Assembly: GCF_036173105.1 (NCBI RefSeq)
Contig: NZ_CP108053.1
Coordinates: 7,812,001 to 7,876,000, forward strand
DNA from: Streptomyces sp. NBC_00287
Lineage (GTDB): Bacteria; Actinomycetota; Actinomycetes; Streptomycetales; Streptomycetaceae
Reading direction: 5' to 3'
Length of the DNA stretch: 64,000 bases
Below are positions 27,585-35,965 of the stretch, piece after piece. Made by a program: the position numbers and the translations under genes. The notes beneath the pieces were generated by a model, which ran no database searches, was not told the DNA's origin, and worked only from the letters and a program-made list of their open reading frames with translations. The stretch's first letter is position 1, and each line of letters begins with the position of its first letter.

Positions 27585-28720
27585 AGGCGGAGGTGGTCGT
27601 CATCGGTGGCGGGGTGATGGGCGCGAGCATCGCCTGTCACCTGGCCCGCGCGGGTGTACGGGACGTCGTCCTCGTCGAACGCGACGAACTGGCCGCGGGC
27701 TCCACCTCCAAGGCGGCCGGCGGGGTGCGGGCGCAGTTCTCCGACGAGCTCAACATCCGGCTCGGCGCCCGCAGCCTGGAAGCCTTCGACCGGTTCGAGG
27801 CGGAGACCGGACAGGACATCGGGCTGCACAAGGTCGGCTATCTGTTCCTGCTGTCCACGCCCGAGGAGGTCGCCTCCTTCGAGGCGGGCGTACGGCTCCA
27901 GAACTCCCTCGGTGTGCCCAGCCGCATGCTCGACCCGGACGAGGCCCGCCGACTCTCCCCGCTGATCGTCACCGACGGCCTGCTGGCCGCCGCCTACTCA
28001 CCCGACGACGGGCACTGCACGCCCGAGTCCGTCGTCCACGGCTACGCGGCCACCGCCCGCCGGTACGGCGCGACCGTGCTGCGGCACACCGAGGTCACCG
28101 GCATCGACCTGCACGGCGACACGATCACCGGAGTGCGCACCACCAAGGGCCGGATCGCCACCGGCACGGTGATCTGCGCGGCCGGTGCCTGGTCGCGGGC
28201 CGTCGGCGCGATGGCCGACGTCGAGCTGCCGGTGGAGCCGCTGCGCCGCCAGATCGCGGTCACCGAACCGGTCCCGGACCTGCCGCCCGACCTCCCCATG
28301 ACCATCGACTTCACCACCAGCCTCTACTTCCATACCGAGGGCCCGGGACTCCTCGTCGGCATGTCCGACCCCGACGAGCGCCCCGGCTTCGACACCGGAA
28401 CCCACGACCGCTGGATCCCCCGGCTGTACGAGGCCATGGAGCGCCGCGCCCCCAGCCTCCTCGACCTGCGCCGCACCGGCGGCTGGGCGGGCCTGTACGA
28501 GCTCACCCCGGACCACAACGCCCTGATCGGCGAGGCCGCTTCCCCCTCCCGCTTCCTCTACGCGACCGGTTTCTCCGGCCACGGCTTTCTTCAGGGACCG
28601 GCCGTCGGCGAGGTCGTCCGCGACCTGTACCTCGGCCGCGTACCCTTCGTGGACGTCAGCCCCTTGAGCGCCGACCGGTTCGCGGCCGACGCCCTGCGCC
28701 CGGAGGCCAACCGCGTATGA
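27581..28720 (+). CDS. FAD-dependent amino-acid oxidoreductase (sarcosine oxidase/DadA-like)
   Basis: 379-residue DAO-fold flavoprotein. The N-terminal dinucleotide motif VVVIGGGVMGASIACHLARAG ends with the ribose-binding VLVERDELAAGSTSKAAGG. The C-terminal FAD motif is GGWAGLYELTPDHNALIGE and the catalytic-face loop ATGFSGHGFLQGPAVGE. Relatives oxidise secondary amines such as sarcosine, proline, pipecolate or saccharopine. The GTG start at 27581 overlaps the previous stop, and the stop overlaps the next ATG, so it is in the middle of a coupled operon. A cyclic or secondary amine derived from lysine is the obvious candidate substrate. Confidence 0.87.
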   Translation: MKAEVVVIGGGVMGASIACHLARAGVRDVVLVERDELAAGSTSKAAGGVRAQFSDELNIRLGARSLEAFDRFEAETGQDIGLHKVGYLFLLSTPEEVASFEAGVRLQNSLGVPSRMLDPDEARRLSPLIVTDGLLAAAYSPDDGHCTPESVVHGYAATARRYGATVLRHTEVTGIDLHGDTITGVRTTKGRIATGTVICAAGAWSRAVGAMADVELPVEPLRRQIAVTEPVPDLPPDLPMTIDFTTSLYFHTEGPGLLVGMSDPDERPGFDTGTHDRWIPRLYEAMERRAPSLLDLRRTGGWAGLYELTPDHNALIGEAASPSRFLYATGFSGHGFLQGPAVGEVVRDLYLGRVPFVDVSPLSADRFAADALRPEANRV

Positions 28721-29766
28721 CCGAACTCCATCTGTGGTTGCGACACGAGATCCGTTCCACCGAGCGCCGCACGCCGATCGTGCCCTCCGACGCACGGCGG
28801 CTGGTCGAGAACGGCGTCAAGGTGACCGTCGAGGAGTCCCCGCAGCGGATTTTCCCGGTCGAGGAGTACGAGAAGGCCGGCTGCCGGATTGCGAAGGCGG
28901 GCTCGTGGAGGTCGGCGCCGGGCGCCGCTGTCGTCGTAGGACTGAAGGAACTGCCGGATGAACCTTCGGAGTTGATCAACCGTCATGTCTTCTTCGGGCA
29001 CGCCTACAAGCAGCAGCCGGGCGCCGCCGCGCTGCTTCGGCGGTTCGCCGCCGGGGGAGGGGCGCTGTACGACGTCGAGTATCTGGTGGACGAGGACGGG
29101 CGGCGGCTTGCCGCCTTCGGGTACTGGGCCGGGTATCTCGGTGCCGCTCTGGCTGTGCTTCAGCACCAGGGGCGGCTCGCGGCGCCGCTCGTGCCGACGA
29201 CCAAGGAGGAGCTGGATGCCCGGCTCCCTGCCGAAGGGTTCACGGCGCTGGTGATCGGCGCCCTGGGCCGCAGCGGCCGGGGTGCCTGCGAGGCCTTCCG
29301 GGTGGCCGGGATCGAGCCGACCCGCTGGGACCTCGCCGAGACCCGCGAGCTGGACCGGCCGGCCCTCCTCGCGCACGACGTCATGGTCAACGCCGTCCTC
29401 GCCACCACCCCCGTCCCGCCCTTCCTCCGCGAAGAGGACCTCGACGACCCCGCCCGCCGACTGCGCACCCTCTGCGATGTCACCTGCGACGTCGGCTCGC
29501 CCCTCAATGTCCTGCCGGTCTACGACCGCACCACCGACTGGACGGCACCGGCCCGCCGACTGCGCGAGAAACCGCCCCTGGATCTCATCGCCATCGACAA
29601 TCTGCCGTCCCTGCTGCCGAGGGAGTCCAGCACCGACTTCTCGGCGGCGCTGCTGCCCCAGCTGCTGGAGTTCGGGACCGGCGGGGCGTGGGTGCGCTGT
29701 CTGGGCAGGTTCCAGCAGGCCTGCCGTGAAGTCGGTATCGAAGAAGGGGAGTTCCGCCGTGTCTGA
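28717..29766 (+). CDS. saccharopine dehydrogenase, lysine-forming type (LYS1-like)
   Basis: 349 residues of the AlaDH/PNT-type saccharopine dehydrogenase family, which interconverts saccharopine with lysine plus 2-oxoglutarate using NAD. Family segments: WLRHEIRSTERRTPIVPSDA at the start, the GLKELPDEPSELINRHVFFGHAYKQQ active-site stretch near 75-100, AAFGYWAGYLGAALAVLQH, and the Rossmann loop VIGALGRSGRGACEAFR near 170. ATG 28717 overlaps the flavoprotein stop. Streptomyces make lysine by the diaminopimelate route, so this enzyme more likely works in catabolism or in making a lysine-derived metabolite. Confidence 0.88.
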   Translation: MTELHLWLRHEIRSTERRTPIVPSDARRLVENGVKVTVEESPQRIFPVEEYEKAGCRIAKAGSWRSAPGAAVVVGLKELPDEPSELINRHVFFGHAYKQQPGAAALLRRFAAGGGALYDVEYLVDEDGRRLAAFGYWAGYLGAALAVLQHQGRLAAPLVPTTKEELDARLPAEGFTALVIGALGRSGRGACEAFRVAGIEPTRWDLAETRELDRPALLAHDVMVNAVLATTPVPPFLREEDLDDPARRLRTLCDVTCDVGSPLNVLPVYDRTTDWTAPARRLREKPPLDLIAIDNLPSLLPRESSTDFSAALLPQLLEFGTGGAWVRCLGRFQQACREVGIEEGEFRRV

Positions 29767-30913
29767 CCTGTTTCCCGCGAGCGGCACCGTCCACTGGGTC
29801 GGCGCCGGATTGTCCACCGGCAGCGGTCTGGCCCGGCTGTGCGAGACAGCGGGGCGGGTACGGCTGTGGCACCGCACCGAGGAACGCGCCGCCGAGGCCC
29901 TCTCCGTGCGGGGCTTGACCGGGCGCGCCGAGCCACGCGCGTACACCCTGGAAGCGCTGACCGCCGAACTCGCGCCCGGCGATGTCGTCGTATCGATGCT
30001 GCCCGCGCCCGAACACGCCGGGCTGCTGGCCGTCTGCGTGACCCGGCGCGCCCACTTCGCGTGTTCCAGCTATGTGTCGGACGCCGTGCTGGAGCAGGTG
30101 CCGGCGGCCACCGAGGCCGGACTTGTGGTGCTCACCGAGGCGGGCCTGGACCCGGGCATCGACCACCTCTTCGCCCACTCCCTCGTCGCCCGCGCCCGAG
30201 AGGCGATCGGCGAGGGTACGGCGGCGTCGTACAGCCTGACCTCGTACTGCGGCGGGGTCCCCGCGGAGCCCAACGACTTCCGGTACCGCTTCAGCTGGGC
30301 GCCCGCCGGAGTCCTGGGCGCCCTGCGTTCGCCCGCCCGTTACATCGAGGACGGCGCCGAGACCACCGTCGACCGCCCCTGGGAAGTGACCCGGCGACAC
30401 GTGGTCGAGGGGGAGGCCTTCGAGGTCTACCCCAACCGCGACAGTGTGCCCTTCGTCGCCCAGTACGAACTGCCGCCGGAGTGGAAGCCGCGTACCTTCG
30501 TCCGCGGCACCCTGCGTCTGGAGGGCTGGCTGCGTGCCTGGGAGCCGGTCTTCGAGGAGCTGAAGCGCGGCGACGACGAGCGGATCGCCGCCCTCGCCCA
30601 GGAGTTGGCGGCCGCCTATCCGACCACCGACGCCGACCGGGACCGGGTCGTCCTCGCCGTCTCCCTCGAAGTGAGCGGCGCGAACGGGCAGACCTGGACC
30701 GGCAGTTACCTGCTCGACCTGGTCGGCGACGAGGAGGAGAGCGCGATGGCCCGCTGTGTCTCCCGGCCCCTGGCACTGGGCGTCCGTCACATCCTGGACG
30801 GCTCCTTGCCGCCGGGGCTGAGCCGCGCGGCTGAGACGGCGGTACGGTCGTCGGAGTGGCTGCGCGAACTGGCCCTGGAGGGAGTGGAGTTCACGCTGCG
30901 CGTCAGTCGGTGA
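29759..30913 (+). CDS. saccharopine dehydrogenase, glutamate-forming type (LYS9-like)
   Basis: 384-residue saccharopine dehydrogenase/homospermidine-synthase-like protein, expected to interconvert saccharopine with aminoadipate semialdehyde plus glutamate. It has an N-terminal Rossmann segment (VHWVGAGLSTGSGLARLCE), LAPGDVVVSMLPAPEHAGL, the conserved SYVSDAVLEQVPAATEAGLVVLTEAGLDPGIDH block near 100-135 and SYCGGVPAEPNDFRYRFSWAPAG. GTG 29759 sits 8 bp inside the preceding gene, with a GGGGA site upstream. With the LYS1-like neighbour both halves of the saccharopine pathway are present. Its stop overlaps the antisense beta-lactamase-like gene by 11 bp. Confidence 0.87.
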   Translation: MSDLFPASGTVHWVGAGLSTGSGLARLCETAGRVRLWHRTEERAAEALSVRGLTGRAEPRAYTLEALTAELAPGDVVVSMLPAPEHAGLLAVCVTRRAHFACSSYVSDAVLEQVPAATEAGLVVLTEAGLDPGIDHLFAHSLVARAREAIGEGTAASYSLTSYCGGVPAEPNDFRYRFSWAPAGVLGALRSPARYIEDGAETTVDRPWEVTRRHVVEGEAFEVYPNRDSVPFVAQYELPPEWKPRTFVRGTLRLEGWLRAWEPVFEELKRGDDERIAALAQELAAAYPTTDADRDRVVLAVSLEVSGANGQTWTGSYLLDLVGDEEESAMARCVSRPLALGVRHILDGSLPPGLSRAAETAVRSSEWLRELALEGVEFTLRVSR

Positions 30914-32135
30914 CGGCCTCGTGCACCAGCCGCTTGAGGTCCGGGAACATCGTGTGTGACGTCTTGGGCCGGACCTGGGTCATGAACTGGACCGTCAGAT
31001 CGCGGGTCGGGTCGACCCAGAAGGTCGTGGTCGCTACGCCGCTCCAGCCGTAGGTGCCAAGGCCCGCGGGCGCCCGGGTGCGGGACGGGTCGATGACGAC
31101 GGAGACCCCGAGGCCGAAGCCGACGCCCTCGTTGCCGGGCTCGTCGTGGGCGGGGTGGCTGCCGAAGGAGCGCAGGTCGGCGCCGTCGGGGAGATGATTG
31201 GCAGTCATCAGGTCGACCGTCTCGGGGGCCAGCAGCCGGACGCCGTCGAGTTCGCCGCGGCGGCGCAGCAGCTCCATGAAGCGGTGGATGTCGTGGGCGG
31301 AGGCCGCCATACCGCCGCTGCCGGAGAGGAACCGGGGGCGGCCGTTCCGCAGCGGAAGTCCGGGGATCGGGGTTATCCGGCCGTCGTCGGTCTCGCCGTA
31401 CAACTCGGCGAGCCTGTCCGCCTGTTGGTCCGTGACCTGGAAACCGGCGTCGGTCATGCCGAGCGGGCGGAAGACGCGCTCGGCGAGGAACGCGTCGAGC
31501 GGCTGCCCCGAGACGACCTCGATGACCCGGCCGAGGACATTGGTGGCGACCGAGTAGTTCCACTGCGTGCCCGGGTCGAACTGGAGCGGCAGGCTCGCGT
31601 ACACATCGACCGTCTCGGCCAGATCCGAGCCGGGCAGCACCGCGGACTCCAGATTGGCGTCGCGATAGAGGGCGTCGACCGGGTGGCAGTGGTAGAAGGC
31701 GAAGGTCAGGCCCGCGGTGTGGGTCATCAGATGCCGGATCAGCAGGGGGCCCGCGGCCGGTCGGGTGCGTACGTCGGTGCCGGAGCCCTCGACGTACACC
31801 CGCGGCTCGGCGAAGGCCGGCAGATGGCGGCTCACCGGGTCGTCCAGCGCCAGCTTCCCCTCCTCCACCAGCAGCAACGCCGCGACGGAGGTGACCGGCT
31901 TGGTCATCGAGTAGATCCGCCAGAGAGTGTCCGCTTCCACGGGCAGTCCGGCGGCCACGTCACGGTGGCCGTGCGTGGTCAGGTGGGCGACGCGTCCGCC
32001 ACGGGAGACGGCGACCAGGAAGCCGGGCAGCCGCCCTTCGTCGACGTAATGGGCGAAGTACTGGTCGAGGCGGTCCAGCGCCTTCGGATCCAGGCCCACC
32101 TCGCCCGGTTCGACCTGTTGTCGCAGCTGTGCCAT
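30903..32135 (-). CDS. serine hydrolase, class C beta-lactamase/esterase family
   Basis: 410 residues of the beta-lactamase/transpeptidase-like family. The nucleophile is S76 in YSMTK (S-x-x-K) and the Y-x-N-like motif is WNYSVATN near 225; HLPDG and the HTAGLTF block are also typical. No signal peptide is seen, which fits the cytoplasmic esterase/carboxylesterase members (EstB-like) rather than a secreted beta-lactamase. ATG 32135 is preceded by GGAGA. The gene ends head-on against the saccharopine dehydrogenase operon with an 11-bp overlap. Substrate unknown. Confidence 0.85.
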   Translation of the reverse strand: MAQLRQQVEPGEVGLDPKALDRLDQYFAHYVDEGRLPGFLVAVSRGGRVAHLTTHGHRDVAAGLPVEADTLWRIYSMTKPVTSVAALLLVEEGKLALDDPVSRHLPAFAEPRVYVEGSGTDVRTRPAAGPLLIRHLMTHTAGLTFAFYHCHPVDALYRDANLESAVLPGSDLAETVDVYASLPLQFDPGTQWNYSVATNVLGRVIEVVSGQPLDAFLAERVFRPLGMTDAGFQVTDQQADRLAELYGETDDGRITPIPGLPLRNGRPRFLSGSGGMAASAHDIHRFMELLRRRGELDGVRLLAPETVDLMTANHLPDGADLRSFGSHPAHDEPGNEGVGFGLGVSVVIDPSRTRAPAGLGTYGWSGVATTTFWVDPTRDLTVQFMTQVRPKTSHTMFPDLKRLVHEAVTD

Positions 32136-32199
32136 CGCTCTCCTTACGAATGCAAGCGTCGAGGTGCTCCGGCCTACCCAGCCGCAGCGGCCTCCGATC

Positions 32200-33543
32200 T
32201 CATCGTCGCGCAGGAACAGGTGTGCGGTCCTGTGGATGGCCGTGCTCGTTGTCGATCGAGGCGAAACGTCCCGGCAGCGCACGGCCCGCCGCCATGCCCG
32301 TCAGAGCGAGCGCGGCCAAGGCGGTGAGCGGAAGCCCCGCACCCTCGCCCATGAGAGCGGTCGCCGCGGCCACACCCAGCACCGGCCCGACATTCATCGC
32401 GGTCTGCTGAAGCCCGCCCGCAACTCCGGCCGACTCGACGGCGGCCTCCCGTACGACGACATGCGTGGCGGCCACCATCACCGCGCCGAACCCGGCCCCC
32501 AGCAGGCCGAAACCGACGCAGAGCGTGAAGGTGTCCGACGCCCGGGAGAGCAACAGGATCCCGCCTGCGAGAACGCCGAGCGCGGTCATGGTGGTACGGC
32601 GGGCTCCGGCCCGGCGCAGAAGCCTCGGGCAGCTCAAGGCGGCGGCCACCATCAGCACCGCCAGCGGCAGACTGCGCAGCGCGCTCTGCATCGGGTCGAG
32701 GGCGAGGGCGTCCTGGAGGAGATAGGTGCCGACGAACAGGGCCCCGGACAGGGCGGCGGACGCGGCCACCAGCGCGCCGAGCGCGGCGCCGACGGCTCGG
32801 GTGCCGATGATGTCCGGCGGCAGCAAAGGGCTTGCCGTACGGCGTTCGTGGCGGACGAAGAGGGTTGCGGTGACCGCCGCGACGAGCAGCGCGGGTGCCT
32901 GGTCCGGCAGTGCGACGAGGGCGTGCACCAGGCAGGCCAGGGTTACGGCGAGCAGGAGAGCACCGGGCAGGTCGAGGCGGACCGCGGTGGTGGGCTGCGG
33001 GGTGCGTGCGGCGAGGGCCGGCACGCCGAACACGAGCGTGGGGAGCACGTTCAGGAGGAACACCGCCCGCCAGCCGGGCCCGGCCACCAGCGCCCCGCCC
33101 ACGAGCGGACCTGCGGCGGCAGCCACCCCGATGGCCGCGGTGCGTACGGCGATCGGCGTCCGCAGCCGGTCCGGCGGGTACGCGGCGCGCAGCATGCCCA
33201 GCGTGGCCGGTTGCAGCAGGGCGCCGAACACGCCCTGCACGACCCGGAGTCCGATCACCCAGCCGATGCCGGACGCGAGGCCGATGCCCGCGGACGCGGT
33301 GCCGAACCCGAGCATGGCGATCGCGAACAGGCGCCGGTGCCCGAATCGGTCGCCGAGCCGTCCGCCGAACACCAACAGGCTTGCCACGGCGACGAGATAA
33401 CCGGTGCTGGTCCACTGGACCTGCGCGTGGGACGCGCCCAGGTCGCGCTGGAGGGCGGGCTGCGCGATGGTCAGGACGGTGCCGTCGAGGGCGACGATCA
33501 CCGCTCCGGCCACGCTCGCAGCGAGGGTGAGACGAGGGTTCAC
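32200..33543 (-). CDS. DHA2-type MFS drug exporter
   Basis: 447-residue multidrug-type major facilitator with about 12-14 helices. Typical features: VIVALDGTVLTIAQPALQRDLG in helix 1 (motif D1), GRLGDRFGHRRLF (motif A) and the GLRVVQGVFGALLQPATLGML stretch. GTG 33543 overlaps the TetR stop (GTGA), so exporter and regulator form one operon read leftwards from the operator at 34124-34156. Presumably proton-driven efflux of a compound sensed by the TetR protein. Confidence 0.88.
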   Translation of the reverse strand: MNPRLTLAASVAGAVIVALDGTVLTIAQPALQRDLGASHAQVQWTSTGYLVAVASLLVFGGRLGDRFGHRRLFAIAMLGFGTASAGIGLASGIGWVIGLRVVQGVFGALLQPATLGMLRAAYPPDRLRTPIAVRTAAIGVAAAAGPLVGGALVAGPGWRAVFLLNVLPTLVFGVPALAARTPQPTTAVRLDLPGALLLAVTLACLVHALVALPDQAPALLVAAVTATLFVRHERRTASPLLPPDIIGTRAVGAALGALVAASAALSGALFVGTYLLQDALALDPMQSALRSLPLAVLMVAAALSCPRLLRRAGARRTTMTALGVLAGGILLLSRASDTFTLCVGFGLLGAGFGAVMVAATHVVVREAAVESAGVAGGLQQTAMNVGPVLGVAAATALMGEGAGLPLTALAALALTGMAAGRALPGRFASIDNEHGHPQDRTPVPARR

Positions 33544-34118
33544 TCGCCTTCCGGCCCGAGGTAGATGTCCAGCACCGAGTCGACCATGCGGCCGAAGTCA
33601 TCTGTCCCGACGGCGAGTTGAAGGCTTCCCCAGCCCCACAGCTGGCCGACGCCGTGCAGATTCGCCCACAGGGCACCGCCGACGACCCGGGCGTCGACAT
33701 CGGGCCGGACCCGGCCGACCAGCTCCACCAGGCGCCCGAACAAGGGGAGGCTGTGGTCGCGCAGCCCCAAGTAGCCGCTCTTCAGGAGATCGTGACGGAA
33801 CATCAGCTCATACATACCGGGGTTGTCCACCGCGAACCGAAGATAAGCGTCCGCCAGTGCCGCCAGCTGGGCGCGCGGGCCGCGGGGGTTCACGTCGACG
33901 GCCCGCGTCGCCCGGTCCGCGAGGTCGATGAAGCCGCGGCGCGCGATGGCCGACAGCAGCTCCAAATGCGTGGGGAAGTAGCGGCGCGGGGCCCCGTGCG
34001 AGACCCCCGCCCGGCGGGCGATCTCCCTCAGGGTGAGCGCCTGAACGCCCTCCTGGGCGACCAGTTCCACGCCCACGTCGACCAGTCGGTCACGTAGTCC
34101 TGCCTCGGATTCCTGCAT
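33540..34118 (-). CDS. TetR-family transcriptional regulator of the exporter operon
   Basis: 192 residues. The N-terminal helix-turn-helix is LVDVGVELVAQEGVQALTLREIARRAGVSHGAPRRYFPTHLELL (about 10-55), followed by an all-helical ligand domain with WANLHGVGQLWGWGSLQ. Start ATG 34118. A cluster of three complementary half-sites (GTGTCTACC-type) begins 6 bp upstream of the start, so the protein probably represses itself and the coupled exporter. The inducing ligand is unknown. Confidence 0.9.
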   Translation of the reverse strand: MQESEAGLRDRLVDVGVELVAQEGVQALTLREIARRAGVSHGAPRRYFPTHLELLSAIARRGFIDLADRATRAVDVNPRGPRAQLAALADAYLRFAVDNPGMYELMFRHDLLKSGYLGLRDHSLPLFGRLVELVGRVRPDVDARVVGGALWANLHGVGQLWGWGSLQLAVGTDDFGRMVDSVLDIYLGPEGE

Positions 34119-34123
34119 GCGCT

Positions 34124-34156
34124 GTGTCTACCAGGCGAGGGTAGACACTGTCTACC
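34124..34156. promoter_or_regulatory. TetR operator with three half-sites
   Basis: GTGTCTACC-N7-GGTAGACAC is a perfect 9-bp inverted repeat, and the second arm also forms GGTAGAC-N3-GTCTACC with a third half-site. Lies between the divergent TetR gene and the F420-type gene, so it may control both. Confidence 0.75.
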
Positions 34157-34201
34157 GGCGGGTGCGGGAATGTCCGGCTCGGCCCTCCCGGTTATCGGGA
34201 C

Positions 34202-34630
34202 ATGACTGAAGAGGCATTGCTCCAGCTGCTCTCCGAGGGCCACGGCGGCGTACTGGTGACCCTCAAGCGCGACGGCCGCCCCCAGCTGTCGAACGTCAGC
34301 CACGCCTACTACCCCGACGAGCGGACCATCCGGATCTCGATCACGGACGACCGCGCCAAGACCCGCAATCTGCGCCGGGATCCCCGGGCGTCGTACCACG
34401 TGACCAGCTCCGACCGCTGGGCGTACACCGTCGCCGAGGGCACCGCCGACCTCACGCCGGTCGCGAAGGACCCGCACGACGAGACGGTCGAGGAACTCAT
34501 CCGGCTGTACCGCGACGTCCAGGGCGAACACCCCGACTGGGACGACTTCCGCGCCGCGATGGTCCGGGACCGGCGGCTGGTGCTGCGGCTGCGGGTGGAG
34601 CGGGCGTACGGGGTGCCGAAGCGGGGCTGA
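34202..34630 (+). CDS. PPOX-class F420-dependent oxidoreductase
   Basis: 142-residue split beta-barrel flavin/deazaflavin protein of the FDOR-B type. Conserved parts: GHGGVLVTLKRDGRPQLSNVSHAYY at the start, the cofactor-phosphate region TDDRAKTRNLRRDPRASYHV (about 47-66) and the C-terminal RLYRDVQGEHPDWDDFRAAMVRDRRLVLRL. Relatives use F420 for reduction of enones or other small molecules. Divergent from the TetR/exporter operon and sharing its operator region, so a detoxification role in the same regulon is plausible. Confidence 0.83.
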   Translation: MTEEALLQLLSEGHGGVLVTLKRDGRPQLSNVSHAYYPDERTIRISITDDRAKTRNLRRDPRASYHVTSSDRWAYTVAEGTADLTPVAKDPHDETVEELIRLYRDVQGEHPDWDDFRAAMVRDRRLVLRLRVERAYGVPKRG

Positions 34631-34673
34631 GCCGGTCCGGCGGGGGAGCCCGTGCTTCGCGGCTGAGCTGCGG

Positions 34674-35849
34674 CTACCCGGGGAATCCGTGCTCCCGCGA
34701 CCACCACACCACCGCGATCACCGGCACCAGCAGCACCAGCACACTCCACGGAAACGCGGTCGCGCCGAACAGGCCGAGCAACACCCCGCCGACGACTCCA
34801 CCGCCGGCCATCGCCGCGTTCCACAGGGTGACCAGCATCGCCTGTGCCGCGTCCGCCTGCTCGCCACCCGCATCGGCCACCGCGGTCTGGAGCAGCGTGG
34901 GCGCGCCGCCCCAGCCGAGGCCCCACAGGGCTGCGGCACCGTAGACGAGGAGCGGCTGGTCGGCGAACCCGGCCAGCACGCCGGCGGCCCCGCCGACTAG
35001 CAGCACGCTCGTCATGGTGAGCACCCGCAGCCGCCGGTCGATCCCTGCGCCGACGATCCAGATGCTCAGCAGCGAGGCGCCACCGAACACCAGCAGCACC
35101 AGGTCCGTCGAGCCGCCCATGCCGTACCGGTCCAGGAAGGTGGCGATGTAGGCGTACAGGACGGTGTGCGCGAGCACGAACACCAAGGTGACGAAGAGGA
35201 CGGGCGTGACGCCCGGGACGGTGAGTGCCTTGAGTACGGGGGCTCGGTCGCCGCGCTCCTGTCCCGGACGGTCGGGGACCCCGAGGGCGATCCAGCCGAG
35301 GAGCAGGGCGGTGACGGCGGTCATCAGCGCGAACGCGGTCCGCCAGCCCAGGGCTCCGCCCAGGTAGGTGCCCGCGGGCACGCCGATCGAGAGTGCCAAC
35401 GGAACGCCCGCCATCACGACCGCGACCGCCCTGCCCTGTACGGCGGCGGGCACCAGCCGCCGGGCGTACCCGGCCAGCAGCGCCCAGGCCAGGCCCGCGG
35501 CGATACCCGCCACGAACCGGGCGGCCATGGTCAGCGGATAGCTCCCGGACACGGCCGTGACCGTGTTGGCCACGGCGAACCCCGCCATCGCCGCCAGGAG
35601 CAGCCGCTTGCGCCGCCAGTGCGCGGTGGCGGCGGACAGGGGGATGGCGGTGAGGGCCGTACCTATGGCGTAGACGGTCACGGCCTGGCCGGTCGCGGAC
35701 TCGCTCACCCCGAGATCGGCGCTCATCGCGGGGAGCAGGCCCGCGGGGAGGGTCTCGGTGAGGCTGGTGACGAAGACGGCGGTGGCCAGGGCGAGGAGGG
35801 CGGGGAGGGGGAGGGTGGTGGGTGGGCGGAGGTCTTGGGCTGTGGTCAT
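34674..35849 (-). CDS. AraJ/DHA1-type MFS transporter
   Basis: 391-residue, 12-helix transporter of the sugar/arabinose-efflux and drug exporter group. Helix 1 region TLPLPALLALATAVFVTSLTETLPAGLLPAMSADL, then ATGQAVTVYAIGTALTAIPL and the basic loop AHWRRKRLLLAAMAGF (motif A variant). ATG 35849. A perfect 14-bp palindrome lies 18-31 bp upstream, inside the promoter region. Convergent with the F420-type gene. Confidence 0.85.
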   Translation of the reverse strand: MTTAQDLRPPTTLPLPALLALATAVFVTSLTETLPAGLLPAMSADLGVSESATGQAVTVYAIGTALTAIPLSAATAHWRRKRLLLAAMAGFAVANTVTAVSGSYPLTMAARFVAGIAAGLAWALLAGYARRLVPAAVQGRAVAVVMAGVPLALSIGVPAGTYLGGALGWRTAFALMTAVTALLLGWIALGVPDRPGQERGDRAPVLKALTVPGVTPVLFVTLVFVLAHTVLYAYIATFLDRYGMGGSTDLVLLVFGGASLLSIWIVGAGIDRRLRVLTMTSVLLVGGAAGVLAGFADQPLLVYGAAALWGLGWGGAPTLLQTAVADAGGEQADAAQAMLVTLWNAAMAGGGVVGGVLLGLFGATAFPWSVLVLLVPVIAVVWWSREHGFPG

Positions 35850-35866
35850 GGGGGGAGGGTCGGGGT

Positions 35867-35880
35867 TGACACCGGTGTCA
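35867..35880. promoter_or_regulatory. palindromic operator upstream of the AraJ-like transporter
   Basis: TGACACCGGTGTCA is a perfect 14-bp palindrome. On the minus strand TTGAAC lies just upstream of it, the layout seen at MerR-type promoters. The cognate regulator is not in the window. Confidence 0.55.
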
Positions 35881-35965
35881 GGTTCAAGGGCGGTCCGTGA
35901 TCCGGCGTCATCTCACCTTCGCCGCACTAGAGTTGGGCTGACCTGGACGGGGGAGTGCGCGGGGC

